Position numbers and translations under genes: made by a program. From assembly GCA_034770075.1 (NCBI GenBank), contig CM068387.1:76819971-76883970 (forward strand): a DNA stretch of 64,000 bases, read 5' to 3'. Source of the DNA: Aralia elata (Eukaryota; Streptophyta; Magnoliopsida; Apiales; Araliaceae). Positions 45,986 through 59,654 of the stretch are shown here, piece by piece (within the stretch, counting starts at the first letter, position 1; each line of letters starts with the position of its first letter). The notes under the pieces were generated by a model that ran no database searches, had not been told where the DNA came from, and was given only the letters and a program-made list of their open reading frames with translations.

Positions 45986-47063
45986 TTAATTACCTCATTT
46001 TATTGGTCTGTATTTTGTTTTACTTCTAAGTTACAACTCTAGTACCTCTTGTACTTGCTAGGGTGAAGGAGCTCGACTAGCAAACCCTATTTGATTCACC
46101 TTATGATCCATATGAAATACTTATCACAAACATTTAAGTAATCCAAAAGTTGAAGCCAAATAATATATAAGGGAACTAAACCTCCAATTATATAAAGTAT
46201 TGAGTAAACACCAACTTAATTTATCGAACCTATAGCACATCACAAGTGACCCTAATAGTTTTAATAGTTCAGTTTTTTAGTTAAAAATACTCTTTCAAAT
46301 GATCATATTAATTAGGTCCGTATCCATTAAAAGTTGATTATAGACCATATAATATTAACAAGTTATTTGGTGATCATTTTGCAACTTGGATGCTCTCTCG
46401 TTGATAAAAGTAAATTTTCATTTTAGCCAAATTATTATTTGGTTTATCGAAGCTAATTTTCTTAGCTCAAAAAGATTATTATTAGATATTAAAATTGAAA
46501 TTAACTTTTTCTTTTTCCAAAACCCAATCAAATTAAGGTAAAGTACAAAGTATCATTAATTTTGCTTTTGAATAGCAGAAGCTGGAGGGGAAGAGAGGCA
46601 TATGGTTCACATTTTTTTATTTTATTTTATTTTCTTTGTAACATCATGTAGTGCCAGTTGAAAGAGTGAAAATAGTACTGATGCATGCATATCCCCTTTT
46701 TTGAACAAAACTTACAAAAAAGGTGATTTTAATAAAAATAAAAAAAAATAAAAAAACGTACTTATGATTTATATGGGTCAATACTTTGGATTTCTTTTTA
46801 ATGCACGGTCAAAGTCCAATTTTGAAGTTTCACATTGGAGAATTATTGACCATACAGACAAAGCCAACTGTTAAGAATATTCTTGCATGGTGACGCCTAC
46901 TACTTGTAGCCACTTGGCTTTCTTAGTAGTACTAATCAACGATCTAAATATCGAAGGCCTTTGGCCTTATAGTTCCATATCCATGATGAGGTTGGGGTCA
47001 AACTCTCCCATTATAGTGTGGGGTGCTAGGTTAATTAATTTGGGGGATGGGGTGGGGCGAGGA

Positions 47064-47079
47064 GGGGGGGGGGGGGGGG
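47064..47079. repeat. Homopolymer run of 16 G
   Basis: Set in a G-rich purine tract (about 47040-47120), exceptional in this AT-rich region. It could form G-quadruplex structure, or its exact length could be a sequencing artefact. Confidence 0.7.
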
Positions 47080-47125
47080 TGGTTTCCAAGGATAGAGTGT
47101 TTTTGAGGTTTGGGGGGAATCGGCT

Positions 47126-47610
47126 TTCTATAAATGTATGGGATTATTAATGATACCAAAAAAGAAATCAACGGTCTAAATGTGAGCCTACTATAGACAA
47201 CGTCCTACAATATATTAGAAGGCTATTTTAATTTTATTTTTGGTAATTAAGAGACTTGTAATCACCATTATTTCGAATCCGTATTGAATAAAAATAATGT
47301 TAAGTTCTCAAAAAAATTATTTCGAATAATATTTCAAATGATTTTACATTGCTACATTCCTTAGGGGAGATGGGGTTCTATAAATGTATGGAATTATTAA
47401 TGATGCCCAAAAAAAAACAACGATCTAAATGTGAGCCTACTATAGACAACGTCCTACAATATATTAGAAGGCTATTTTTATTTTATTTTTGGTAACTAAG
47501 AGACTTGTAATCACCGTTATTTCGAAATCATATTAAGTAAGACTAATGTTAAGCTTCTCAAATAATATTTCAAATGATTTAATATTGCTATATTAGTTGA
47601 GTACATTATT
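47126..47610. repeat. 250-bp tandem duplication
   Basis: Copies start at TCTATAAATGTATGG (47127 and 47377) and share CTAAATGTGAGCCTACTATA and ACAACGTCCTACAATATATT, with scattered substitutions and small indels. The right copy ends near 47605. Confidence 0.9.
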
Positions 47611-49495
47611 TGTAATAAATATCATTATCTCACTTAATACTATATTATTTGGCATATAAAATTTGAGATTCTTAAGAATGCCAAATAAATAAAACACCAT
47701 ATGAATTGAGTTAAATACATTTTTAGTTAGTAAAGTGGGGTCCGATGTACAAATACATTATTAATGACTAAACTAATTTTTTTTTTGTTTTTTGTTTTTT
47801 TTACAATTAACTCATTAAATTAATATGTTTTCACAAAATATTCAAAATTTGTCTAGCCAATTAAATTTTTAACAGAAAGATGATATGGCAAGAAGACCTG
47901 TCTATCTTTGAATAAATTAAACTAGCACTACATCTCGTGCAAAGTAGGAGGCCTTTTTTGTTTCTTTAATATTTTTTTTAGTAGAAAGTTTTTTTAATAA
48001 TTAGTTAATATATTATATTTGTACTTATATTATAATAGTAGTAACCGTTAGTAGTATGATGTAAGATGATCTTTTCTGCTTATACTTGAAATATAATTAT
48101 ATTTGTATTTTAATAATAATAACAAATTCAAATTAGTTAAAATAATTTGAATGAAAAATTATGTTTTTTCTCAAACTATAATATCTAAGTAGCAATAAAA
48201 TCTTATTAAATAATAGTAACAAATTAAAATTTAGTAAGTTTGTGAAAATAATATAGTTAGAATTTTTTTTTCTCAAACTATATTATCCAAATAGTAATGT
48301 AATTTTAATTAAACATTAATTATTGTATATATATTTCAATAAAAATAACAAAATAATATTATATAAGATGATATTATTTTGATTGTTTCCCTATAAAATT
48401 ATATTATACTAAATTTCTTTTTTTATAAAACAATGTTACTAATTGTAATTTCTAATTTAGATAAATTAATAATAGAAGTTGACTTAATATATGTATGAAA
48501 AGTAAAATATTCAACCAAAAAATAGGTGAACTAAAAAAATGGTCAAAAAAAAAAAGGATGAACCAACTTATCTATTTAATTAATATAGATTTTATTATCC
48601 ATGCATCACCATTCATGACCCATCACAAAGACCCGGGAAGTCCAGTTCGCGAAAGCAATCCGTGAAGATCGATCTCCTTCGAACAAAACTGGTATAAGAA
48701 GTTTTTTTTATTATGTTTTCAATATAAATTGAAATATTAGTTTGAATTAATTAATATATGAATTAACATTATTTATTTTTATTTTATTTTATACTTTCTC
48801 CATCTCACAAAAGGAGTTTTATTTAATTTTTTCTAATTAATTCAAAAAAAATTAAAATGTAAAATTAATTTAGATTTATTTGATATTAATACAATAATTA
48901 ATTTTAATTTCCCATTTTTATTTTTGTTTGTGTGCTCTATATATTTTTGTTACCTATAAGTGTTTTTGAGTTTATTGAAAACTATTAAAACAGAAAATTT
49001 TGTTACTTTATTAGTATTTTGAAGTTTGTTAAAATATTAAACTAAAATGAAAAATATGTGTAAAATTTGATTGCTGTTAATAATTTATCTGGTAGAATCT
49101 TTACTAATTACTAGTCACAATTTGGGTGCTGTAATGATAATTATTAATATAAAGTGAGTTTTTAATGATGTTAGTCCGCTTAGGCATGCCACATATGGAT
49201 AAGTATCATAAATATAATAATTTTTTTATCATATGCAATTCACGTGCAATTCTTCTGTGTTTAAAGTCAATAAGTTTAATGATTTTTGAAATGTTTTGTT
49301 AAAAAAATTAAGTTCAGTTAGTCAAATGTAAAAAAATTGAGTTTAATAATGTAAATATAAAACAAACCTCAATTCAATGATGAAAAAGGATTTAACCCCA
49401 AATGAATACTATACTTCACAAATATTGCCCTATGATTTTGATTTTTGGATGGTCGGAATTTTAGGGAGTATCAATATTAACAGCTAAACCTAGCC

Positions 49496-49532
<37 letters not shown>

Positions 49533-50143
49533 ACAATCGTATATATATTTTTATTAATTTTTTTTGTCACTCCTCCATATTAGCAATGATATATAGTTGA
49601 TGCAGCATGATGCGATCGATTAGTGAAGTGGACTCATGCTCATTTTGCCAAACTTTTTTGTCCAACAAACCTTTTATATATATATATATATATATATAAC
49701 ATCATCATTGGTTGAATATGAGCTGTGATTGATCAACCTAAGTCAATAAATACATTGAATTTTACTCTATTATATTTAGAATTAGAATGCCAACAAAACA
49801 TGATCAGTGCAAAACCCTACGACTTGGCCTTGCGAGTCTAAGTCAACAATTTTGTGCCAACCTTTACCATTGTCTACACATATAATACTAATATATAGGG
49901 CGTTATTAATTATTATCCTCTTATATAATCTTATGTTATTTTGATGAGTGTAATTGATGATAAAACACTCGAATATAAAAAAAAAATTGTTCTTGACCTA
50001 ATGAACTCGGCCGCGTGTCAAATTGAAGTCATAAAAAAATAACATTAAAACCACGTAGAAATAAGATGACAATTGTCCTGAAATTCCACCCCTCGTGTGA
50101 AGAACAAATACTTAGTTTACAACTTGTTCAAGTACAATCAAAC

Positions 50144-50192
<49 letters not shown>

Positions 50193-52292
50193 CTTTCAAA
50201 CGCATTCTTGTACATCAATACAAGAAAGGATCTCAAGCTAGCTCGTAATAAAGCAAAGGCCTAATTTATTCTTTCTAAGAGTTCTTTTCGTAATTTGGAA
50301 TTTAGTAACACAACAAATTATTTCCAAATCCAGACCGTACGAACTCTGATAAGTGCTGATAACCTACACAAATCAACATCCTTGTAGTTAAAAACAGGTA
50401 TAATAAGTGCTGATAAATATAAAATCTCTTTCCATTAACCCTAATATAACAATTATATATATATATATATATATATAAAACGAACGGGCCGTATAATTTA
50501 AAACGACGTCGTCTTCAAGAATTAACAATTGTCATAACTAGCGTCCACAAGATTAAACTGCGGATTGACGAAGGGTATTTTAGACAATCATCATATCCGC
50601 AGTATTAAACTGCGAACACCTACATATTAAATTGTGAATAAGAGATCTTCTTTACCGTTCGATCCGCTTATGATTATTTTATATTAAATTTTAAGCTCTA
50701 TTTGTTTTTGGGGCAAAACAAATAATGTCAAAGTGTTTTGTATATTTATCGCACATACGTTAACCTCAATAAACAAGAGTGGGTTTGCTATATCTTAATT
50801 AATTACTATCCTTGACTAATCCACTTTTTAGTTTTACTTTAACACTGAATTTAGTTGTAGCTTTTATCATCTTTCCTTCTTGTGTCTAATTAAGGCCATA
50901 TTCCACTAACATGCATTAGTATTGGTTTGGTCATAACCATATATTGATTATTATGATGGCTATTAAATATTTTATTCATGTTATAAATTTTGATGATCAT
51001 ATGGATATGTTAGGCAATTTCCTCCATTGTTAGCCACTCAAGAAACACTTAGTCATTAGTCATTAGTTATACAAATATGTCACTAAAGTTGCACTAATTC
51101 AAGCAATATTTAATGCTAACTTGTAAGTTAATCTTATTTTTGTTAATCTTATTTTTGTTTATATATTGATAAATAAGTTAATCTAATTTTGGATATGTAT
51201 CCAAATTCGAATATAGGATTCCGGATATCACTATCCACCGGGTATATTTACGATCAGATGTTAAATGAATACGAATACACTTATATCCGTATTCATATCC
51301 GTTTATTTGCGGATATTTTTAAAGCGAATACAATATATTCATTTTGTTTTGAAAACGAATAATATTTGAATTTTTTTTAATACGAATGTGAATGGATACG
51401 AATTTTTTAATTATTATTTATAGTCATGACTTTAAGTGTGTACATAAATTTATTCGTTTTCATTATATATGGGCTTGTTATGTGTTATCCCACTGAATGT
51501 GACTTGTGAGTTCCTTCTCCCGCATTAGGTAAGTTTATTGTAGAGTTTTATTATTTGATGTAATCTAACTTTTTTCCCACAAAAAAAAAGAGTCTTATTT
51601 ATAAATATTAAAAATATATTTTTGTTTCAATTATATATTTAAAAATAATTTATTAATTTAATAATGTGATATGATAATAAATTTGATATAAACTTGTATC
51701 ATTGGTGGATTCATATGAAGGTGAACTCATACTTTGGTGGTTTAATTCAAGAAAAACCAGGACCTACATTAAAAAAGCTTAAAGCAATTCTTTAATAATA
51801 ATTTTCATCTATTCCATTTCACATATAGTACATGAGAAAAAATTATATAAAAATGACCTATAAAATTAGTGTTTTATACGATTTAATAATAACATGTCAC
51901 GTAGGGAATTTAGGAGAAAATTAAGGAATTTAAAATCTAATATAATTAATTAAAAAAATTTATCATGATAAATAGTAATTAAATAATATGATAATTCATT
52001 TCAATATCCAATATAATTGATTAAATAATTTTATGATAGTGACCCACTACACCCATCTTCCTATGTTTTAGTAAATCACTCAACTCACTATTCCACTTCT
52101 TACATTTTCTAACCACTAACCTATAACTATTTCAACTTTTAATTTAAACAAAGTATATTATTTAGGCACATAACAGAATTATGATAATAAATTTGAGAAA
52201 CCGTGTCATTTACTCACTAAGAAGTTAATTCTTTTTGTTAAAGAAAAAACTTGACAAAGATAACTATTTTTATGAAACGGGCCCGAGTATTA

Positions 52293-52541
52293 CTCTCTCC
52301 GTATCAAAATTAAAAATATATTTATAAAACAACGATTTTTAAGAATAATTTTATATTCTCAAATATAACTCTAGTATTAGTTTGGAATGTAATTGTGGTG
52401 GTTTGGTATCAAAAATAATAGTAAAAAAGTAATGGTAAATTAGAAACGTCATAATATACTTTATAGTCCTAAAATGAAAATATATCTTTAATTTTAGAAC
52501 GAATTAAAAAAAATATATCTCTAATTTTAAAATAGAAGGAG
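52293..52541. mobile_element. Stowaway-like MITE
   Basis: Left end CTCTCTCCGTATCAAAATTA; right end, inverted, CTCCTTCTATTTTAAAATTA. Next to TA on both sides, about 250 bp, ends similar to the other Stowaway copies here. Confidence 0.65.
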
Positions 52542-54240
52542 TATTCAACTATGTTAAAAATATCAATTTCCTATTGGTTAACCAGCTCAAAAATCAATCA
52601 AGTTTGACTCATTTATCTTTTTTACATCGATCACAAACTAACTTTAAACTAACCAATTCAAGTAACTTGGATCATTTTATACCCTAAACAACTATACTGC
52701 CCTATACAAAATTTGTTTAACAGATAATTATCTCTTCCAGAAGATTTGAAAGTATAAAAGACAAAGCAAGAATTATCAAAGCTACTAGTGCATCTACCTA
52801 CCTGCAGGCCCACAATTGTCCTAGCTTCATAATGTTATTACCTGCTAAATAAGAATTTTGGTAAACCATTAAAAGCAGAATTAAAACCAAGGAGGACATT
52901 TCCATACCATGGAACCACCATCTATATAAAAGTCTCCTTCAAATTAAGCCAAAAAAGCTAGTGTCAACCCCCTCTTCCTGTTAGATTAAGTTGTTGATGT
53001 CAACGCATGAAAATAGGTATACGAAAACCTCAGATTTTTCAAAGACACGCGGATAATTAAATGACTTTGTCTATGCATAATTCACAATAAAATTTGCAAG
53101 ACTATAGTTGAAAATTTTCCGATACAAGCTCATCAATCCTGTGTAAAACACGAAGTCATGAATAATGATTTATTATGTTAATTATTAAGATAAGTAATTA
53201 AATGTTAGATAAATATTTGATCATAATTTTAAGAAGACAGTCATAGTTACTAAATTGTTAGATATTTATTTAAATAATATATTATTGAATTATATATTGT
53301 AGGTTCCTTTGATCAATTATTAAGGTAAATATTTGAATGGAGTGTAGATTTACTTAGTTATGATTATGATAAAATAATTATTTTAATTTTATTTAAGTTT
53401 ATAATGCATGAAATTATATATTAATGTTTATATTGACAAAATTTGCTTGAAATTTTAATTCAAATAAAACTATAAAACTCAAGCTTTGATAAATTTGAAT
53501 TTAGTTATGACAAGAAGTTAATAATGAATCCACTATAAATATTCAACTAATTTTATAATTATTATGTTTAAAAAATAAATCATACATATTTTTAATAGAT
53601 CTTATTTGACAAATTTTCAAATTTTAATGAATTTAATCTAGTTAAGACAATAATTAAATTGTAAAATTTATTACTAATATTCATACAACTAAATTGAGTA
53701 ATAAGTTGAGAGATATTTTTAATATTTTAATATCTTAATAATGTTATAAAAATAAAATTATCCCACATAAAATTTATTAAGATATACTATCTTATTTAAA
53801 TTTTTTGATTAAAAATCTTGTAATAAATTTAGTAGAACCAAAAATAAATTTATTGTTTTTAGAAATTTCTTTCTCCGTTAAGAGATATAAATCATGCAAA
53901 AACACACCTTCTCTTTTTCTAACAGGTTGGGATTCCTTCTTAACATACTACAAATTTGGATACTACTTGTACTAATTTATATAGCTGATTAGTGGACAAT
54001 TTGAATTTACAACACAAACATAAATGAAATTTTCTTGTCCTTGTGTATTACACTGTTATTCAGTTATCAGGATTAATCCACGATCACAAAGTTGCACAAT
54101 TTTATTTTTTTTTATATGAGAATCTATCGGCATATTCAAATTGAGAGCGCATAAGTTAAAAGTGACTCATTGCTGGTGACTAACACTTTTAACACATATG
54201 GTTACATATGAGGTTTAAATTACAAATACAAAGACTCCAG

Positions 54241-57200
54241 CTATCTCAAGCTCATATCAGGATCATCTTCATCGTCGGGATCTAAATCACTCGACAGCCT
54301 AAATTTCTTTCCATCTCTTGGCCCTGTTCTTCCCTTCTTTGGTTTTCCCCTGGAGAAGAAATGCACCGAATGGCACAAAAATTCACATGCTAAAAAATGT
54401 ATATTTAAAAACCTATGGCATAATTCCTGAAATATCAATGAGAATATAATCTTTGTGTCGACAAAAAGATTTAGAATTTGGGTTTCAAGGGATGGGATGT
54501 GTACTTACGGTCCATTGGTAGCTAAGGCTCCACCCTTGGGCCGACCTTGACCCATATCTGACTTTCCATCTACAGTGAAAGAAAGAAGGGAGAAGGGTTA
54601 CCAATCAAGGGAAAGGGAAATAATAATCTTATCCATATTATGAGCTCACCTTCTCGTCCAATTCCTAGCTCTTCTGCCTGAACATAAACAAAACAAAACA
54701 AAGTGAAGTCCAACAATGTATAATCTGACTGACAAATTCCAAGTTCATGTGAAGTATTCAAGCAATTCTAAACATATTTTTAATTCCCAAAACAGGAGTA
54801 GAAAATTAGATTGCAGTACACCAAGAGGATGAGAAAGGTGTCAATCGAAGAAAAAAATACGTAACAGTGTAAGAAATTTTAAATCCAGAAAAGTTGTTAT
54901 CCACTAATAAGAAAGTGGTTATTTCAAGGAAAAAATATAACACAAGCACCATGTGAGACACTGATGAATCAAAATAGCATACTCGTAAACATAGTTCAAA
55001 AAAAAGAAACATAATGTTATCTTCAACACTCGACAGAAGAAGGCCATTGCAGTACTAACTGAAGAATTTAATTTATCATTAAGAATTTAAAAGAAAGTCA
55101 AAAAGGTCAGATCCATTATCTCAGCTAGTATAGTGTCCTTCCAATAGATGAGTTAGTTATCTTATGCTTTGTTTGTTTGGAAATTGGAAACAGTGACGAA
55201 AATGAAAGGAAAAGTAAAGCGATGTAAAACTCGCATGACACATAAAACAATAGACCCCTTTATAAAATCAAAGTTTTAGTACAAGGTTTTTAAATCCTGC
55301 AGTACATTGGTCATGTATTCTTTGATGTACGAGCCCAGAACATAAATATATGACTACTCGTAATAAAAGAAAAAAGACAGTATAACACTGTGCTGAAAAT
55401 TAGATCTTATAAAATAAGCTCTGAGAAATAAAAATTGCAATACGTACTGCAGGAGAGGTAACTGATGACAGTGAAAAGAGCCTATCCTCAAGCTGAAACT
55501 TTTTGGATCTCTTTAGGCTGCACCACAATGTTATAAGAACTTTGTCACTAAAAAGTTCAACCAATAAATTCTTCTTATGAAGAAATAGAGTGTGAGCAAA
55601 ACTTATTATTGCAGTAAATATGTGAGAATCAGTAGTGCAGATACCAGGAGTTATGTGCAGAGCTGCTATTGATCTGATGGAAAGATGTCCATCAGAATCA
55701 CTAATTATAGCAATCATCAAACCAACGGAAATAACACTATACTAAAAAGTCGTTATCGATGATGAGAATTGCAGGGATTATTTACATAATTAAATTTCAC
55801 GGCAGAGGCAAATGTTCTCCTTGAGGACGCCCACACATAGTTTATTATGGGAGTACCTCGTGTGCATTGTTTGTACTTTGTAGGGTATTGCCCACACCTG
55901 GTAGTTTATCCAATGCATACCTAAGGGTACTAGGCTGCAAGTTCTACCATCATAATTACCTTCTGTCTTTTTTCTTTTCTTTTTGTTTTTTTTCCCTTTT
56001 TTAAACAAGTCACGTATACGAAAAACTTTAAACAATATCATAAATCCAAGTCTAAATGTCTTGAGCTTATTCCAGCAACGAATTCCCCTTTGCTTGATGT
56101 CCTGCAATGGTTTGCCACAATCCCCTTCTCCACAAGACTGCTTTGAGAGAAACTTTCTAGTGGTTTTGAAAGGTAAACTGAAGTTTTGAAGTATAGTTAT
56201 TTTCTAAAGTGCCATGATATCAATCCACGTTTTTTCTAGTATTTTCCATTGACTTTCCCAATGTACATCAGAAGTGAAGATTCTGTCAGATAGGTTATCA
56301 TAGTTTTCGACTCAAATCCTACTGAAAAAACAAAAAAAAAAATGGTATCTTCCTAGAGAATTACACTATGCTTATTCAGGCTGCGATAACCGATATCTTA
56401 TGCATAGTGATTATTCCTCACTTTCACAAGATTCTTCAAGCAAAGGGTACCATGTAAAAAGCATTCGAAACCATGATATAGATAGTTAATTAGAATTTTC
56501 GGATGTAAAATTTCGTAACTCGGCATGTAGATTCCATTAGAATGAGAAACCTCTATGTCATCACTTAACCAATAATGCAACTCATAGCACTGTTCTAGGA
56601 TAGAGGCCATAACCGATTATTGCGAAGGCAACATTGCTTATCTTACTCATCCAAATCACAAAGTATCAAATTGAGGTGCATATACAGTATTAATATGACG
56701 AATTACCTAATTATATATTATATTTTAGTAACTAGTTTACGACAAGTGACGTTCTAGCATGTAATGGTTTTAGGTTAAGGATAACAAAATTGAATGAGTG
56801 CAGAGCGACTTTTGCAAAGGTAGGACCAGAAACAACAGGTGATACTTGATCACCGGTAAATAAATATAGAAGGGCAGCTTTTGATATCTTGTATGACTAT
56901 ACAAAGGTAAATCAAGAAGTGCATTATCCATGTAAATTGAGAGTAAGACGAATAAAAAAGAGAATGCTTCTGAAGTTTGACATATCGAGTCTTTGTAAGT
57001 TACGATCTAAATAATGGAGATTCATACAAGATAGTAAAGAGTCTAGCTAGAGTTTAAGATGCGAGATATTTGATACTAAAGAAACAACGTCTCCATAGAA
57101 TGAGCAATTACTACATTTAGAATATCGAGATAGATGAACAGAGTTGCAAGAATATCTACAATCAGAAACAATATCCATTCAAAGGAATTTAAAAGTGGCA

Positions 57201-58594
57201 ATGCTAGAAGATATAAGGAAAAGAGACCAACTGAAATCATCTGGTAATAGCAAACATCAATCAACATACTAGTCAATGTCATCTTGGAATACAACCAAGG
57301 TTGGAAAAAGAATATGATCATCTTGGATCCAACCATGGTTTAGAGTCTTGGACTCTATTGGATTTAACTGGAAAAGAAGGGTTCACGTAGATCTAGTCAA
57401 ATCAATTTGTTTTGAGTTGCATCCAAAGCAGCATACTGAGCACCAAATTTTTCTTAGATAAAGAAGGATAACCCTCAAATGGCAGTCCACCAAGTTAGTC
57501 ATACATGGGCAGACCTAGGATAATTACTGATGGCGTCAATACTTATGTGCTGAGGCTGAGGAAGGGGGTGGGGGGAGTACATTTAAGGCCATATTTAAAA
57601 TTTATGTTAAATTATATAGTTTAGAAAGAAAAAAAATTGCGCAACTTTGGAAGGGTCATCATCACGCTTAAAGTATATGTTAGTCAGCCCCTGGTTTGAT
57701 GTAGACATGAGGTGGAGCTCGAAACTTACCCCATCACATTCTTGTTATGCTAATACTGTTACACAATTAAGGAAAAACTAACTAGCTCCTTCTGTTCTCT
57801 TCCCTCAACAAAATCATAGTGTCTAGCCCAAAAATGTTACTGGCAAATCTCTTAATTATCATATTTCAGTCAATTTGTATACTATCATCCTTGCAAAGAT
57901 AAACACTTCTGCTGAAATAACTCCAAAACAACTTTTTTTTTTTGGTTTTAAGACACTGAACTTTACAGAGCTTAAATGACCAAATCATTTAGTATAAGAA
58001 ATAATAGAATGTAAAACAGAAAAAGAAACAATGCACGAGGAAAAAAACATAGGACAACATCTAGAGCTGCATACTTTGTGGTGTTTTTCGTTGAAGAAAG
58101 AAAGCCTTCAAAACCTTTCCAAATATTCCCAAAATTGCTTGATTCTTGTAAGTAGCTCGTCTCTAACTCATAAACCTACAATATAACCCAACACACTTAA
58201 CTCGCATCTTAACTTATAGTATAATTTCTGCATGAAACAACCAAATTTACAATTTACAATAACTTAAAAGGGAAATGATAAAAGTTGGAGTAGAGCTCAT
58301 CGGGTAAAATTTGGAGTGCATTTATCATTTCACTAATTTAAACTTATACCTCAAAATTATCAAACTATATATAAATATAACAGTATACTTGTTTCTCGAT
58401 AGTACGAAGCTCTTCCTGAAGCTTCTGTCTCTTGCCGACGAGAGATGTAAGCATGGCCTTAGGGTTTGAGCCTCTTTGCCCTGAAAGCACCAAAAAAACG
58501 AAAACTTTATTATTCAGAAGATTCAACGATTGCATGAGAATGATGGAATTGAGCAAAAAGGAATAAATATTGGAGTTTTACCTTGAGAGTCCAT
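54241..58594 (-). CDS. MEAF6/Eaf6-type subunit of NuA4 histone acetyltransferase
   Basis: Seven exons (58582-58594, 58389-58480, 58075-58175, 55448-55517, 54650-54677, 54509-54569, 54241-54349), all GT-AG, encode 157 residues. The first exon has only 13 bp. The N-terminal coiled coil (MLTSLVGKRQKLQEELRTIE and KQVYELETSYLQESSNFGNI) followed by KGFEGFLSS is the NuA4/Eaf6 domain; KKFQLEDRLFSLSSVTSPA and the acidic DPDDEDDPDMSLR tail match the plant form of this protein. It would be a small structural subunit of nuclear MYST-type histone acetyltransferase complexes. Intron 3 is 2.56 kb and contains old repeat debris. The frame joins cleanly across every junction. Confidence 0.94.
55518..58074 (-). 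other. Large third intron of the MEAF6 gene
   Basis: This 2557-bp intron has no convincing internal gene. Around 57505-57695, GGCAGACCTAGGA and an inverted CCAGGGGCTGAC suggest the worn ends of a hAT-like element. A pyrimidine-rich block lies at 55970-56010. Confidence 0.5.
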
Positions 58595-59188
58595 TGTACG
58601 CACCAAATTCAGACCAGAGAAAACTGTAATTTGAATTCAACAAGTATGAATCGCTGAAATTTAATCAGTTTTGGGTGAAATAATATGAAATTGAAAGGAA
58701 TGCTTGATGTATATGAAATCTAGGGCTAGGGCACAGATAAAATCTCAGCTTTTTTAGGTGGGTTTAAGACAAAACGCAAGGGGGCAGTTTGGGGCCTACA
58801 AACGTATTATGATTAAAATTTTAAAATAAGCCAGCAGGTTAATTGGAAATTATTTGTTCGTTTAAAAATTATTTTTTCGTACTTTTTAGCATTTTGATAT
58901 ATCTGAAAACTGTGATTAATAAAACTATTTACTAATCAGTAATTTCTTTTAAACATAATTTATTACCTTTAGATTCATAAAGTTATTCTTAAAAAGAACA
59001 CTTACTTTTTGAAAAAACATCCATTTATATTATGGTGATATATTTAAAAGAACTATTGCAGGGGAGTGGAATAACATAAACCAATGGACTGTCGGTGTTG
59101 TTGTTTTTTTGGAAAATCGAAGCTTTAATAGAATTCTTTATGTAGCATGTCTCCGTGGAATTAAACAATTGGGTTACTGATTAGTGAT

Positions 59189-59646
59189 CAGTGTTCTTAA
59201 ACCCGGACCGTTCATCGAACCGGAAAGGGTACCGGGTGGGTGGGTCACTGGTCCAACCAGTGGTCGGACCGTTATTGAACCGGTGATGTAATTAATATAT
59301 AAAAATATATATTATTAGTAATTAATAAAATTTTTAAAAATCTCATTTTTTATGAACTATAACATAATAAAGATGAGTTACAATATTAATAAAAGTGACT
59401 AATTTTAACATTAAAATTTTTTTTGGCAAAAAAAAAATAATTTTTTTTAAAAAAAAACCGGGTCAACCGGGCCAACCGGGTCAATTAACCGGGTTTACCG
59501 GTTGGACCACCGGTTGAACCGGTGGTCAACGGGTCAATCCGGGTTTTGACCAAAACCGGTTTTCTGGGCCAAACCGGACCGGAAGACGGACCGGTTCCGG
59601 TTTTTACCGGTCCGACCGCCGGGCCGGTCCGGTTTTTAAAACCTTG
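59189..59646. mobile_element. hAT-type non-autonomous element (458 bp), ACCGG-rich
   Basis: Flanked by an exact 8-bp TTAGTGAT at 59181-59188 and 59647-59654. Ends are CAGTGTTCTTAAACCCGGAC and, inverted, CAAGGTTTTAAAAACCGGAC. Both subterminal regions consist of densely repeated ACCGG/CCGGT motifs around an AT-rich core. The 8-bp duplication and CA-start ends fit the hAT superfamily. No coding frame. Confidence 0.85.
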
Positions 59647-59654
59647 TTAGTGAT

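Larger units (their letters stand above)
44850..54240. other. Gene-poor AT-rich intergenic region
   Basis: I find no supportable gene in this 9.4-kb stretch. It holds TA microsatellites (49500-49530, 49676-49698, 50148-50190, 50456-50477), a degenerate triplicated segment (45460-45985), a 16-base G run, a 250-bp tandem duplication, a Stowaway-like element (52293-52541) and a stretch rich in ATCCGTATTCATATCCG motifs (51190-51420) resembling hAT-like subterminal repeats. The remainder is unassigned. Confidence 0.55.

Noticed and set aside
47260..47280. TTTCGAATCC resembling a tRNA B box
   Set aside because: No A box or cloverleaf can be formed around it; no tRNA gene was found anywhere in the window.
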